Origin: Arenicola marina | Taxonomy: Eukaryota > Annelida > Polychaeta > Arenicolidae | Length of the DNA: 64,000 bases | NCBI GenBank assembly: GCA_964019135.1 | Contig: OZ025260.1 | Span: 10,410,254 to 10,474,253 of the forward strand | Direction of reading: 5' to 3' | Shown: piece after piece, positions 1-10,839 of the stretch | Layout of the letters: each line of letters opens with the position of its first letter | Position numbering within the stretch: the first letter of the stretch is position 1 | Notes under the pieces: generated by a model | Database searches by the model: none | What the model was told of the DNA's origin: nothing | What the model saw: the letters and a program-made list of their open reading frames with translations, nothing else | Made by a program: the position numbers and the translations under genes

Positions 1-3000
1 ACACAGACCACGACCAGGATTATCGTCAGTAGGATCAGACAGGACTTATCTCCTGACACAGACCACGACCAGGATTATCGTCAGTAGGATCAGACAGGAC
101 TCACCTCCTGACACAGACCACGACCAGGACTATGGTCAGTAGGATCAGACAGGACTTACCTCCTGACACAGACCACGACCAGGATTATCGTCAGTAGGAT
201 CAGACAGGACTTACCTCCTGACACAGACCACGACCAGGATTATCGTCAGTAGGATCAGACAGGACTTACCTCCTGACACAGACCACGATCAGGATTATCG
301 TCAGTAGGATCAGACAGGACTTACCTCCTGACACAGACCACGACCAGGACTATGGTCAGTAGGATCAGACATGACTTACCTCCTGACACAGACCACGACC
401 AGGACTATGGTCAGTAGGATCAGACAGGACTTACCTCCTGACACAGACCACGACCAGGACTATGGTCAGTAGGATCAGACATGACTTACCTCCTGACACA
501 GACCACGACCAGGACTATGGTCAGTAGGATCAGACAGGACTCACCTCCTGACACAGACCACGACCAGGATTATCGTCAGTAGGATCAGACAGGACTTACC
601 TCCTGACACAGACCAAAACCAGGACTCTGATCAGTAGGATCAGACAGGGCTTACCTCCTGACACTGACCACAACCAGGACTATGGTCAGTAAGATGAGAC
701 AGGGCTTACCTCCTGACACAGACCACGACCAAGACTATGGTCAGTAGGATCAGACAGGACTTACCTCCTGACACAGACCACGACCAGGACTATGGTCACT
801 AGGATCAGACATGACTTACCTCCTGACACAGACCACGAGCAGGATTATGGTCAGTAGGATCAGACATGAATTACCTCCTGACACAGACCACGAGCAGGAC
901 TATGGTCAGTAGGATCAGACATGATTTACCTCCTGACACAGACCACGACCAGGATTATCGTCAGTAGGGTCAGACAGGACTTACCTCCTGACACAGACCA
1001 CGACCAGGATTATCGTCAGTAGGATCTGACAGGACTTACCTCCTGACACAGACCACGACCAGGACTATGGTCAGTAGGATCAGACAGGACTCACCTCCTG
1101 ACACAGATCACGACCAGGATTATCGTCAGTAGGATCAGACAGGACTTACCTCCTGACACAGACCACGACCAGGACTATGGTCAGTAGGATCAGACAGGAC
1201 TTACCTCCTGACACAGACCACGACCAGGACTATGGTCACTAGGATCAGACATGACTTACCTCCTGACACAGACCACGAGCAGGATTATGGTCAGTAGGAT
1301 CAGACATGAATTACCTCCTGACACAGACCACGAGCAGGACTATGGTCAGTAGGATCAGACATGATTTACCTCCTGACACAGACCACGACCAGGATTATCG
1401 TCAGTAGGGTCAGACAGGACTTACCTCCTGACACAGACCACGACCAGGATTATCGTCAGTAGGATCTGACAGGACTTACCTCCTGACACAGACCACGACC
1501 AGGACTACGGTCAGTAGGATCAGACCGGACTTACCTCCTGACACAGACCACGACCAGGACTATGGTCAGTAAGATCAGACCGGACTCACCTCCTGACACA
1601 GACCACGACCAGGACTATGGTCAGTAAGATCAGACCGGACTCACCTCCTGACACAAACCACGACCAGGACTATGGTCAGTAGGATCAGACATGACTTACC
1701 TCCTGACACAGACCACGACCAGGATTATCGTCAGTAGGATCAGACAGGACTTACCTCCTGACACAGACCACGACCAGGATTATCGTCAGTAGGATCTGAC
1801 AGGACTTACCTCCTGACACAGACCACGACCAGGACTATGGTCAGTAGGATCAGACCGGACTTACCTCCTGACACAGACCACGACCAGGACTATGGTCAGT
1901 AAGATCAGACCGGACTCACCTCCTGACACAAACCACGACCAGGACTATGGTCAGTAGGATCAGACATGACTTACCTCCTGACACAGACCACGACCAGGAC
2001 TATGGTCAGTAGGATCAGACAGGACTCACCTCCTGACACAGACCACGACCAGGACTATGGTCAGTAGGATCAGACATGACTTACCTCCTGACACAGACCA
2101 CCACCAGGATTATCGTCAGTAGGATCAGACAGGACTTACCTCCTGACACAGACCACGACCAGGATTATCGTCAGTAGGATCAGACAGGACTTACCTCCTG
2201 ACACAGACCAAAACCAGGACTATGGTCAGTAGGATCAGACAGGACTTACCTCCTGACACAGACCACGACCAGGACTATGGTCAGTAAGATCAGACCGGAC
2301 TTACCTCCTGACACAGACCACGACCAGGACTATGGTCAGTAGGATCAGACAGGACTTACCTCCTGACACAGACCACGACCAGGACTATGGTCAGTAGGAT
2401 CAGACAGGACTTACCTCCTGACACAGACCACGACCAGGATTATCGTCAGTAGGATCAGACAGGACTTACCTCCTGACACAGACCAAAACCAGGACTATGG
2501 TCAGTAGGATCAGACAGGACTTACCTCCTGACACAGACCACGACCAGGACTATGGTCAGTAAGATCAGACCGGACTTACCTCCTGACACAGACCACGACC
2601 AGGACTATGGTCAGTAGGATCAGACAGGACTTACCTCCTGACACAGACCACGACCAGGACTATGGTCAGTAGGATCAGACAGGACTTACCTCCTGACACA
2701 GACCACGACCAGGATTATCGTCAGTAGGATCAGACAGGACTTACCTCCTGACACAGACCACGACCAGGATTATCGTCAGTAGGATCAGACAGGACTTACC
2801 TCCTGACACAGACCACGATCAGGATTATCGTCAGTAGGATCAGACAGGACTTACCTCCTGACACAGACCACGACCAGGATTATCGTCAGTAGGATCAGAC
2901 AGGACTTACCTCCTGACACAGACCACGATCAGGATTATCGTCAGTAGGATCAGACATGACTTACCTCCTGACACAGACCACGACCAGGATTATCGTCAGT

Positions 3001-5990
3001 AGGATCAGACAGGACTTACCTCCTGACACAGACCACGACCAGGACTATGGTCAGTAGGATCAGACATGACTTACCTCCTGACACAGACCACGACCAGGAC
3101 TATGGTCAGTAGGATCAGACAGGACTCACCTCCTGACACAGACCACGACCAGGACTATGGTCAGTAGGATCAGACATGACTTACCTCCTGACACAGACCA
3201 CGACCAGGATTATCGTCAGTAGGATCAGACAGGACTTACCTCCTGACACAGACCACGACCAGGATTATCGTCAGTAGGATCAGACAGGACTTACCTCCTG
3301 ACACAGACCACGATCAGGATCATCGTCAGTAGGATCAGACAGGACTTACCTCCTGACACAGACCACGACCAGGATTATCGTCAGTAGGATCAGACAGGAC
3401 TTACCTCCTGACACAGACCACGACCAGGATTATCGTCAGTAGGATCAGACAGGACTTACCTCCTGACACAGACCACGACCAGGATTATCGTCAGTAGGAT
3501 CAGACAGGACTTACCTCCTGACACAGACCACGACCAGGATTATCGTCAGTAGGATCAGACAGGACTTACCTCCTGACACAGACCACGATCAGGATTATCG
3601 TCAGTAGGATCAGACAGGACTTACCTCCTGACACAGACCACGACCAGGATTATCGTCAGTAGGATCAGACAGGACTTACCTCCTGACACAGACCACGATC
3701 AGGATTATCGTCAGTAGGATCAGACAGGACTTACCTCCTGACACAGACCACGACCAGGATTATCGTCAGTAGGATCAGACAGGACTTACCTCCTGACACA
3801 GACCACGACCAGGACTATGGTCAGTAGGATCAGACATGACTTACCTCCTGACACAGACCACGACCAGGACTATGGTCAGTAGGATCAGACAGGACTCACC
3901 TCCTGACACAGACCACGACCAGGACTATGGTCAGTAGGATCAGACATGACTTACCTCCTGACACAGACCACGACCAGGATTATCGTCAGTAGGATCAGAC
4001 AGGACTTACCTCCTGACACAGACCACGACCAGGATTATCGTCAGTAGGATCAGACAGGACTTACCTCCTGACACAGACCACGATCAGGATCATCGTCAGT
4101 AGGATCAGACAGGACTTACCTCCTGACACAGACCACGACCAGGATTATCGTCAGTAGGATCAGACAGGACTTACCTCCTGACACAGACCACGACCAGGAT
4201 TATCGTCAGTAGGATCAGACAGGACTTACCTCCTGACACAGACCACGACCAGGATTATCGTCAGTAGGATCAGACATGACTTACCTCCTGACACAGACCA
4301 CGACCAGGATTATCGTCAGTAGGATCTGACAGGACTTACCTCCTGACACAGACCACGACCAGGATTATCATTAGTAGGATCAGACAGGACTAACCTCCTG
4401 ACACAGACCACGACCAGGATTATCGTCAGTAGGATCAGACAGGACTTACCTCCTGACACAGACCACGACCAGGATTATCGTCAGTAGGATCAGACAGGAC
4501 TTACCTCCTGACACAGACCACGATCAGGATCATCGTCAGTAGGATCAGACAGGACTTACCTCCTGACACAGACCACGACCAGGATTATCGTCAGTAGGAT
4601 CAGACAGGACTTACCTCCTGACACAGACCACGACCAGGATTATCGTCAGTAGGATCAGACAGGACTTACCTCCTGACACAGACCACGACCAGGATTATCG
4701 TCAGTAGGATCAGACAGGACTTACCTCCTGACACAGACCACGACCAGGATTATCGTCAGTAGGATCTGACAGGACTTACCTCCTGACACAGACCACGACC
4801 AGGATTATCATCAGTAGGATCAGACAGGACTAACCTCCTGACACAGACCACGACCAGGATTATCGTCAGTAGGATCAGACAGGACTTACCTCCTGACACA
4901 GACCACGACCAGGATTATCGTCAGTAGGATCAGACAGGACTTACCTCCTGACACAGACCACGACCAGGATTATCGTCAGTAGGATCAGACAGGACTTACC
5001 TCCTGACACAGACCACGACCAGGACTATGGTCAGTAGGATCAGACAGGGCTAACCTCCTGACACAGACCACGACCAGGATTATCGTCAGTAGGTTCAGAC
5101 AGGACTTACCTCCTGACACAGACCACGACCAGGATTATCGTCAGTAGGATCAGACAGGACTTACCTCCTGACACAGACCACGACCAGGATTATCGTCAGT
5201 AGGATCAGACAGGACTTACCTCCTGACACACACCACGATCAGGATTATCGTCAGTAGGATCAGACAGGACTTACCTCCTGACACAGACCACGACCAGGAT
5301 TATCGTCAGTAGGATCAGACAGGACTTACCTCCTGACACAGACCACGACCAGGACTATGGTCAGTAGGATCAGACAGGACTTACCTCCTGACACAGACCA
5401 CGACCAGGATTATCGTCAGTAGGATCAGACAGGACTTACCTCCTGACACAGACCACGACCAGGATTATCGTCAGTAGGATCAGACAGGACTTACCTCCTG
5501 ACACAGACCACGACCAGGATTATCGTCAGTAGGATCAGACAGGACTTACCTCCTGACACAGACCACGACCAGGATTATCGTCAGTAGGATCAGACAGGAC
5601 TTACCTCCTGACACAGACCACGACCAGGATTATCGTCAGTAGGATCAGACAGGACTTACCTCCTGACACAGACCACGACCAGGATTATCGTCAGTAGGAT
5701 CAGACAGGACTTACCTCCTCACACAGACCACGACCAGGATTATCGTCAGTAGGATCAGACAGGACTTACCTCCTCACACAGACCACGACCAGGATTATCG
5801 TCAGTAGGATCAGACAGGACTTACCTCCTGACACAGACCACGACCAGGATTATCGTCAGTAGGATCAGACAGGACTTACCTCCTGACACAGACCACGACC
5901 AGGATTATCGTCAGTAGGATCAGACAGGACTTACCTCCTGACACAGACCACGACCAGGATTATCGTCAGTAGGATCAGACAGGCGGCACT
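1..5990 (-). repeat. 55-bp minisatellite (~109 units) derived from a transmembrane exon and its splice donor
   Basis: A nearly uninterrupted array of 55-bp units runs from the window edge to about 5990. Read on the minus strand, each unit holds the last ~44 nt of a transmembrane exon (coding LILLTIVLVVVCVR-like) followed by ~11 nt of intron starting GTAAGT. The gene-proximal unit is the real 3' end of the copy-1 TM exon (5935-6013). Most units keep GTAAGT; some have GTGAGT, GTAAAT or GTAATT. Two main unit types alternate (minus TGACGATAATCC versus TGACCATAGTCC). Higher-order periods are visible: the GAGC-variant block near 831 recurs near 1271 (440 bp, 8 units), and the CATCG variant at 3311 recurs at 4081 (770 bp) and 4521 (440 bp). 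As 55 is not a multiple of 3, the array has no long reading frame. It lies in the intron after the TM exon, and the tail exon of copy 1 must be beyond the left edge. Confidence 0.93.
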
Positions 5991-6013
5991 GGCTGTGACG
6001 GCGATCCACACAT
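5935..6013 (-). CDS. Receptor copy 1 transmembrane exon
   Basis: The acceptor TTGCAG lies just above 6013 and the donor GTAAGT is at 5934-5929. The 79-bp exon (2+25 codons+2) codes a single hydrophobic helix starting DVWIAVTASAA, continuing LILLTIILVVVCVR and ending in basic residues, the stop-transfer signal. Size and phases equal copy 2's TM exon (26031-26109). Its 3' end is the seed of the 55-bp array. Reading past the first donor gives TAA immediately, so any use of a later donor or intron retention would end the protein just inside the membrane. Confidence 0.85.
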
Positions 6014-7927
6014 CTGCAAGTTAAACACTGGAACTATCTGCGCCAAAGATGCTTTTGCAGTATACAAACATTTGATCCGACTTGTCAACTCAAAGCCACT
6101 CATGTTCGATTCAAGGGTAGAAATAGCTAGTTTTCGGAGTTGTACCATCTTATTGATTGAGTATGTTATATACTATCGATGTATGACTTGGTTTTGTAAC
6201 ATGTAAGGTGCTCAGCCTATGCGTTTAATAATCATCCACATGAATTTTAGTAATGACAATATTGTTTTTTTAAAGAATGGAACGATTGTCTTTTTGATAT
6301 TGATAAGATAAGACTTTTTGATATTGATAGGATAAACTTTTGAATAATGACAGCCTTGTTATAGTATCGATAATTTAAAGTGAGCACGTCACGTGAAGAT
6401 TTATCTTCATTACAGGATACGAGAAGATGTCACCTGGCCCATGTGTCTCACCTCTGTTGACGTTCCAGTCCACCGCCGAGCGATCTCCAGCAACAGGTGG
6501 CGCCACGGATTCATCACTGCTGGTGGGGGCATCGGTGATGCTGGGATCGGTGGTGGGGGCGGAGTTTGAGGCGGGGTTCGGGGTCGAGGTAGGGGTGGGG
6601 GTGTGGGTGGTTGGCGGGGTGGGGGTCGAGGTTGGGGTGGTTGGCAGGATTGGGGTCGAGGTTAGGGTCAGGGTGGAGGTGGGGCGGATGGTGGGGGTGG
6701 GCGTCGGGGAGGGGTTGGTGGTGGTGGTGGTGGTGGCGGTGCGGATGGTGGTGGCGGCGGCGCGGATGGGGGTGGTGGTGGTGGTGGTGGTGATTGTGGA
6801 ACGGGTGGTTGAGAAGACGATGAAGTCACCAATATAAGCGGAAGGTCTTCGGGATAAATGCGCTGTGAAAATGACGAAAAGATGATGAATTGGACAAAGT
6901 AATATTGGTCTCAGCAACCATTGAAGGTACTAGTTTAAAGTAATATGTTCTGTAATTTGTGTATTACCAACCTCTTCTCCATGTAAACTAAGTATGTTCT
7001 GTCTTGAATTTAAATCCCGAAATCCTCTGGGCTATCAAGAGAGAAGCAAATTTGTTCACCGGAGCAGAATTGTTTGCCGGCTTTATATCCCTGCCCGCCT
7101 ATTCGCTGTTCGGTATTCTGTGTGATGTCGACCGCGACTAGCTAGGACCTCGGCGAGCGATAAAATAGTCCCTGTAGTTTTATGTCGAAATTGTTGTTTT
7201 ACAACTCGAGACTCAACGAAATATAAAACATATGCCTAATAATTTTAAGACACTTGTAGTCTTGATTCTAAAAGGTAAAAATCTAAGATGGCGATGTAAG
7301 TGGGCATCGAGACGTTGATCATAGGGCGGTATTATTATTATTTTTCTTCCTAAAACTACAACGTTTCCTGAAAATGGAATGTACTGGCGAGCAGAATAAT
7401 CGGACTAACTTACAATGCGAATCAACTGTTAGCTACGAATATACCGATATGGTAAATGTAGCTAAATCAGTAGATACGAATGATTCTATCCATGAATGGG
7501 ATGACGTCATAGCTGTAATTTACAGTTCCTGAACTGTTCCTATTTATATGGATATGCAGCATGCTGATCGGCTCCACTACATGCCCATAGTAACCTATGT
7601 CAAGTTGTTTACAACAAGACCCACCAACAAAATCTAGCCATTTTATCACTTCCTGCTTTTAAGTCGATTTGTTTATTTAAAACTACCATAGATCTTTTCG
7701 GAGTGAGATGGCATATGGGATGAGACGTTGTCAATGTTAACCTCACAGGTAGTGTGTCTGGAATCCTTTTAAAATTCAGCAAATCTGCCCAAAATCACAA
7801 TGTCATTAATACAATTATCTTAGCTTGATAATTACTTACTATTGGTTGGTTTTGGCGAGCCAAGCGTCAGGCAGAGTCCCACTAGCGTTAGTCCCAGGTG
7901 GCAGAGAACGGCTCGGCGACGCTCCAT
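5935..7927 (-). CDS. Receptor copy 1 (partial gene): signal peptide, Thr/Pro stalk, TM; no SUEL exon seen
   Basis: Three exons are visible: 7840-7927, 6452-6862 and 5935-6013, all GT-AG. Junction phases are 1, 1 and 2, identical to copy 2 except that the lectin exon is missing between signal and stalk. Because the lost exon is phase 1-1, the signal exon still joins the stalk in frame. The predicted product is a 29-aa signal region, a 137-codon Thr/Pro-rich stalk and one transmembrane helix. The cytoplasmic tail exon is not in the window and would lie beyond the 55-bp array. Paralogy to copy 2 is clear from the stalk end (ESVAP, AGDR.AVD) and the TM exon. The exon structure is seen directly; expression is not known. 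It may be a working paralog that lost its lectin domain, or a decaying copy. Confidence 0.75.
6014..6451 (-). other. Receptor copy 1 intron between stalk and TM exons
   Basis: A 438-bp intron, AT-rich with T-runs. It corresponds to the 398-bp intron at 26110-26507 in copy 2; recognisable similarity is strongest next to the TM exon. No other feature seen. Confidence 0.6.
6452..6862 (-). CDS. Receptor copy 1 stalk exon: Thr/Pro-rich mucin-like segment
   Basis: The acceptor TTTTCACAG lies just before 6862 and the donor GTGAGA follows 6452; length 411 bp, phase 1-1. It codes a low-complexity segment dominated by Thr, Pro, Ser and Val-spaced TPT repeats, expected to be heavily O-glycosylated and extended. 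The membrane-proximal end matches copy 2 (ESVAPPVAGDRSAVD here, ESVAPSIAGDGRAVD there). It is 137 codons against 54 in copy 2; the excess is simple ACC/CCC-type repeat expansion. The opposite strand is also open, but that is a by-product of the simple sequence. Confidence 0.8.
6863..7839 (-). other. Receptor copy 1 intron between signal and stalk exons; SUEL exon not found
   Basis: A 977-bp stretch where copy 2 has intron 1, the SUEL exon and intron 2. I found no cysteine-rich frame resembling the 27330-27674 exon on either strand. A 60-codon minus-strand frame at 7467-7649 has no SUEL pattern and is likely chance. Confidence 0.55.
7840..7927 (-). CDS. Receptor copy 1 exon 1: signal peptide
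   Basis: The ATG is at 7927-7925. The exon codes 29 residues beginning MERRRAVLCHLGLTLVGL, a basic N-end followed by a Leu-rich hydrophobic core, then one base before a perfect GTAAGT donor (7839-7834). The start is supported by the same layout in copy 2, where the exon also ends in phase 1 right after a short Pro-containing stretch, and by the shared upstream sequence (CCACCTTCCTCATGC on the plus strand near 7976 and 28847). Confidence 0.8.
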
Positions 7928-8289
7928 GCTGGTGTAAAATGTTTTGTGTACGTTTCCCTTGTCTACTTCAAACGACCACCTTCCTCATGCACTTCCAACA
8001 TCAATCTTAAAGTCGCAAACTGCCATGGCCGGTGTCAGGTCACGACGAGAGAGCCTTTACACTTATACCAGTGTACAAAGAGGTTCAGTATTTTTATCCG
8101 TATGGTATCCAGTCAATTCACGTTAACGTGAGAAAACATGACATCATTTATTGGGGCACAAACCACCGGGACGAGCCCGTCGCAGCCAACCGTAACTCTA
8201 GGCCAAACCCAAAATACTTAGTAAAATACCGTCAGCCACGCTCGAGTTCTAAACTTCCGGGTCTAATTCTGTCGTCAAGAAGGTACGTT
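7928..8289 (-). promoter_or_regulatory. Upstream/5'UTR region of receptor copy 1
   Basis: About 360 bp between the start codon and the 78-bp array. Parts resemble the region upstream of copy 2 (CCACCTTCCTCATGC; a block near 8085-8130 resembling 28955-28995). A TATAAG-like box on the minus strand at 8062-8067 sits where copy 2 has a better TATATA. Small plus-strand frames here look like chance. Promoter assignment is inferred from position and paralogy only. Confidence 0.4.
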
Positions 8290-10839
8290 TACACGGTGTG
8301 TAGGTCTATATGAGGCCGCACCGATGGCCGATTGGTAGAGACAGGACTACATGCGGCGTACACGTTTAACACGGTGTGTAGGTCTATAGGAGGCCGCCCC
8401 AATGGCCAGTTGATAGAGACAGGACTAGAGGCTGCGTACACGTTTAACACGGTGTGTAGGTCTATAGGAGGCCGCCACGATGGCCGGTTGGTAGAGACTG
8501 GACTAGAAGCGGCGTACACGTTTTACACGGGGGGTGGGGGGGGGGGGTAGGTCTATAGGAGGCCGCCCCGATGGCCAGTTGGTAGAGACTGGACTAGAGG
8601 CGGCGTACACGTTTAACACGGTGTGTAGGTCTATAGGAGGAAGCCCCGATGGCCAGTTGGTACAGACAGGACTAGAGGCGACGTACACGTTTAACCCGGT
8701 GTGTAGGTCTATAGGAGGCCGCCCCGATGGCCGGTTGGTAGAGACTGGACTAGAGGCGGCGTACACGTTTAACACAGTGTGTAGGTCTATAGGAGGCCGC
8801 CCCGATGGCCAGTTGGTAGAGACTGGACTAGAGGCGGCGTACACGTTTAACACGGTGTGTAGGTCTATAGGAGGCCGCCCCGATGGCCAGTAGGTAGAGA
8901 CTGGACTAGAGGCGGCGTACACGTTTTACACGGTGTGTAGATCTATAGGAGGCCGCCCCGATGGCCAGTTGGTAGAGACTGGACTAGAGGCGGCGTACAC
9001 GTTTTACACGGGGGTGGGGGGGGGGGGGCTGGTCTATAGGAGGCCGCCCCGATGGCCAGTTGGTAGAGACAGGACTAGAGGCGGCCTACACGTTTTACAC
9101 GGGTGGGGGGAGGGTGGGGGTAGGTCTATAGGAGGCCGCCCCGATGGCCAGTTGGTAGAGACAGAACTAGAGGCGGCGTACACGTTTTACACGGGTGGGG
9201 GGGGGGGGGGGGTAGGTCTATAGGAGGCCGCCCCGATGGCCAGTTGGTAGAGACTGGACTAGAGGCGGCGTACATCTTTAACACGGTGTGTAGGTCTATA
9301 GGAGGCCGCACCGATGGCCAGTTGGTAGAGACTGGACTAGAGGCGGCGTACATCTTTAACACGGTGTGTAGGTTTATAGGAGGCCGCCCCGATGGCCAGT
9401 TGGTAGAGACTGAACTAGAGGCGGCGTACATCTTTAACACGGTGTGTAGGTCTATAGGAGGCCGCCCCGATGGCCAGTTGGTAGAGACTGAACTAGAGGC
9501 GGCGTACCCCTTTAACACGGTGTGTAGGTCTATAGGAGGCCGCCCCGATGGCCAGTTGGTAGAGACTGGACTAGAGGCGGCGTACACCTATAACATGATG
9601 TGTAGGTCTATAGGAGGCCGCCCCGATGGCCGGTTGGTAGAGAGAGGACTAGAGGCGGCGTACACCTTTAACACGGTGTGTAGGTCTATAGGAGGCCGCC
9701 CCGATGGCCGGTTGGTAGAGACAGGACTAGAGGCGGCGTACAAATTTAACACGGTGTGTAGGTCCATAGGAGGCCGCCCCAATGGCCAGTTGGTAGAGAC
9801 AGGACCAGAGGCAGCGTACACGTTTTACACGGTGTGTAGGTCTATAGGAGGCCGCCCCGATGGCCAGTTGGTAGAGACAGGACTAGAGGCGGCGTACACC
9901 TTTAACACGGTGTGTAGGTCCATAGGAGGCCGCCCCGATGGCCAGTTGGTAGAGACAGGACTAGAGGCGGCGTACACCTTTAACACGGTGTGTAGGTCTA
10001 TAGGAGGCCGCCCCGATGGCCAGTTGGTAGAGACAGGACTAGAGGCGGCGTACACGTTTAACACGGTGTGTAGGTCTATATGAGGCCGCCCCGATGGCCA
10101 GTTGGTAGAGACTGGACTAGAGGCGGCGTACACCTTTAACACGTTGTGTAAGTCTATAGGAGGCCGCCCCGAAGGCCAGTTGGTAGAGACAGGACTAGAG
10201 GCGGCGTACACCTTTAACACGGTGTGTAGGTCCAAAGGAGGCCGCCCCGATGGCCAGTTGGTAGAGACAGGACTAGAGGCGGCGTACACCTTTAACACGG
10301 TGTGTAGGTCTATAGGAGGCCGCTCCGATGGCCAGTTGGTAGAGACAGGACTAGAAGCGGCGTACACCTTTAACACGGTGTGTAGGTCTATAGGAGGCCG
10401 CCCCGATGGCCGGATGTTAGAGACGGGACTAGAGGCGGCGTACACCTTTAACACGGTGTGTAGGTCTATAGGAGGCCGCCCCGATGGCCAGTTGGTAGAG
10501 ACTGAACTAGAGGCGGCGTACACCTTTAACACGGTGTGTAGGTCTATAGGAGGCCGCCCCGAAGGCCAGTTGGTAGAGACTGGACTAGAGGCGGCGTACA
10601 CCTTTAACACGGTGTGTAGGTCTATAGGAGGCCGCCCCGATGGCCAGTTGGTAGAGACAGGACTAGAGGCGGCGTACACCTTTAACACGGTGTGTAGGTC
10701 CATAGGAGGCCGCCCCGATGGCCAGTTGGTAGAGACAGGACTAGAGGCGGCGTACACCTTTAACACGGTGTGTAGGTCTATAGGAGGCCGCCCCGATGGC
10801 CAGTTGGTAGAGACAGGACTAGAGGCGGTGTGAACGTTT

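Noticed and set aside
1-5990. CRISPR-like regular repeats
   Set aside because: Units are contiguous with no unique spacers, and the context is animal DNA. They match a transmembrane exon end.
5990-6130. Plus-strand frame with GCDGDPHICKLNTGTICAK
   Set aside because: Looked protein-like with a similar frame at 26080, but both are the complement of the TM exon acceptor region and the adjoining intron.
6427-6837. Plus-strand Val/Gly-rich frame
   Set aside because: It is the complement of the Thr/Pro stalk exon, which has splice sites and a paralog on the minus strand.
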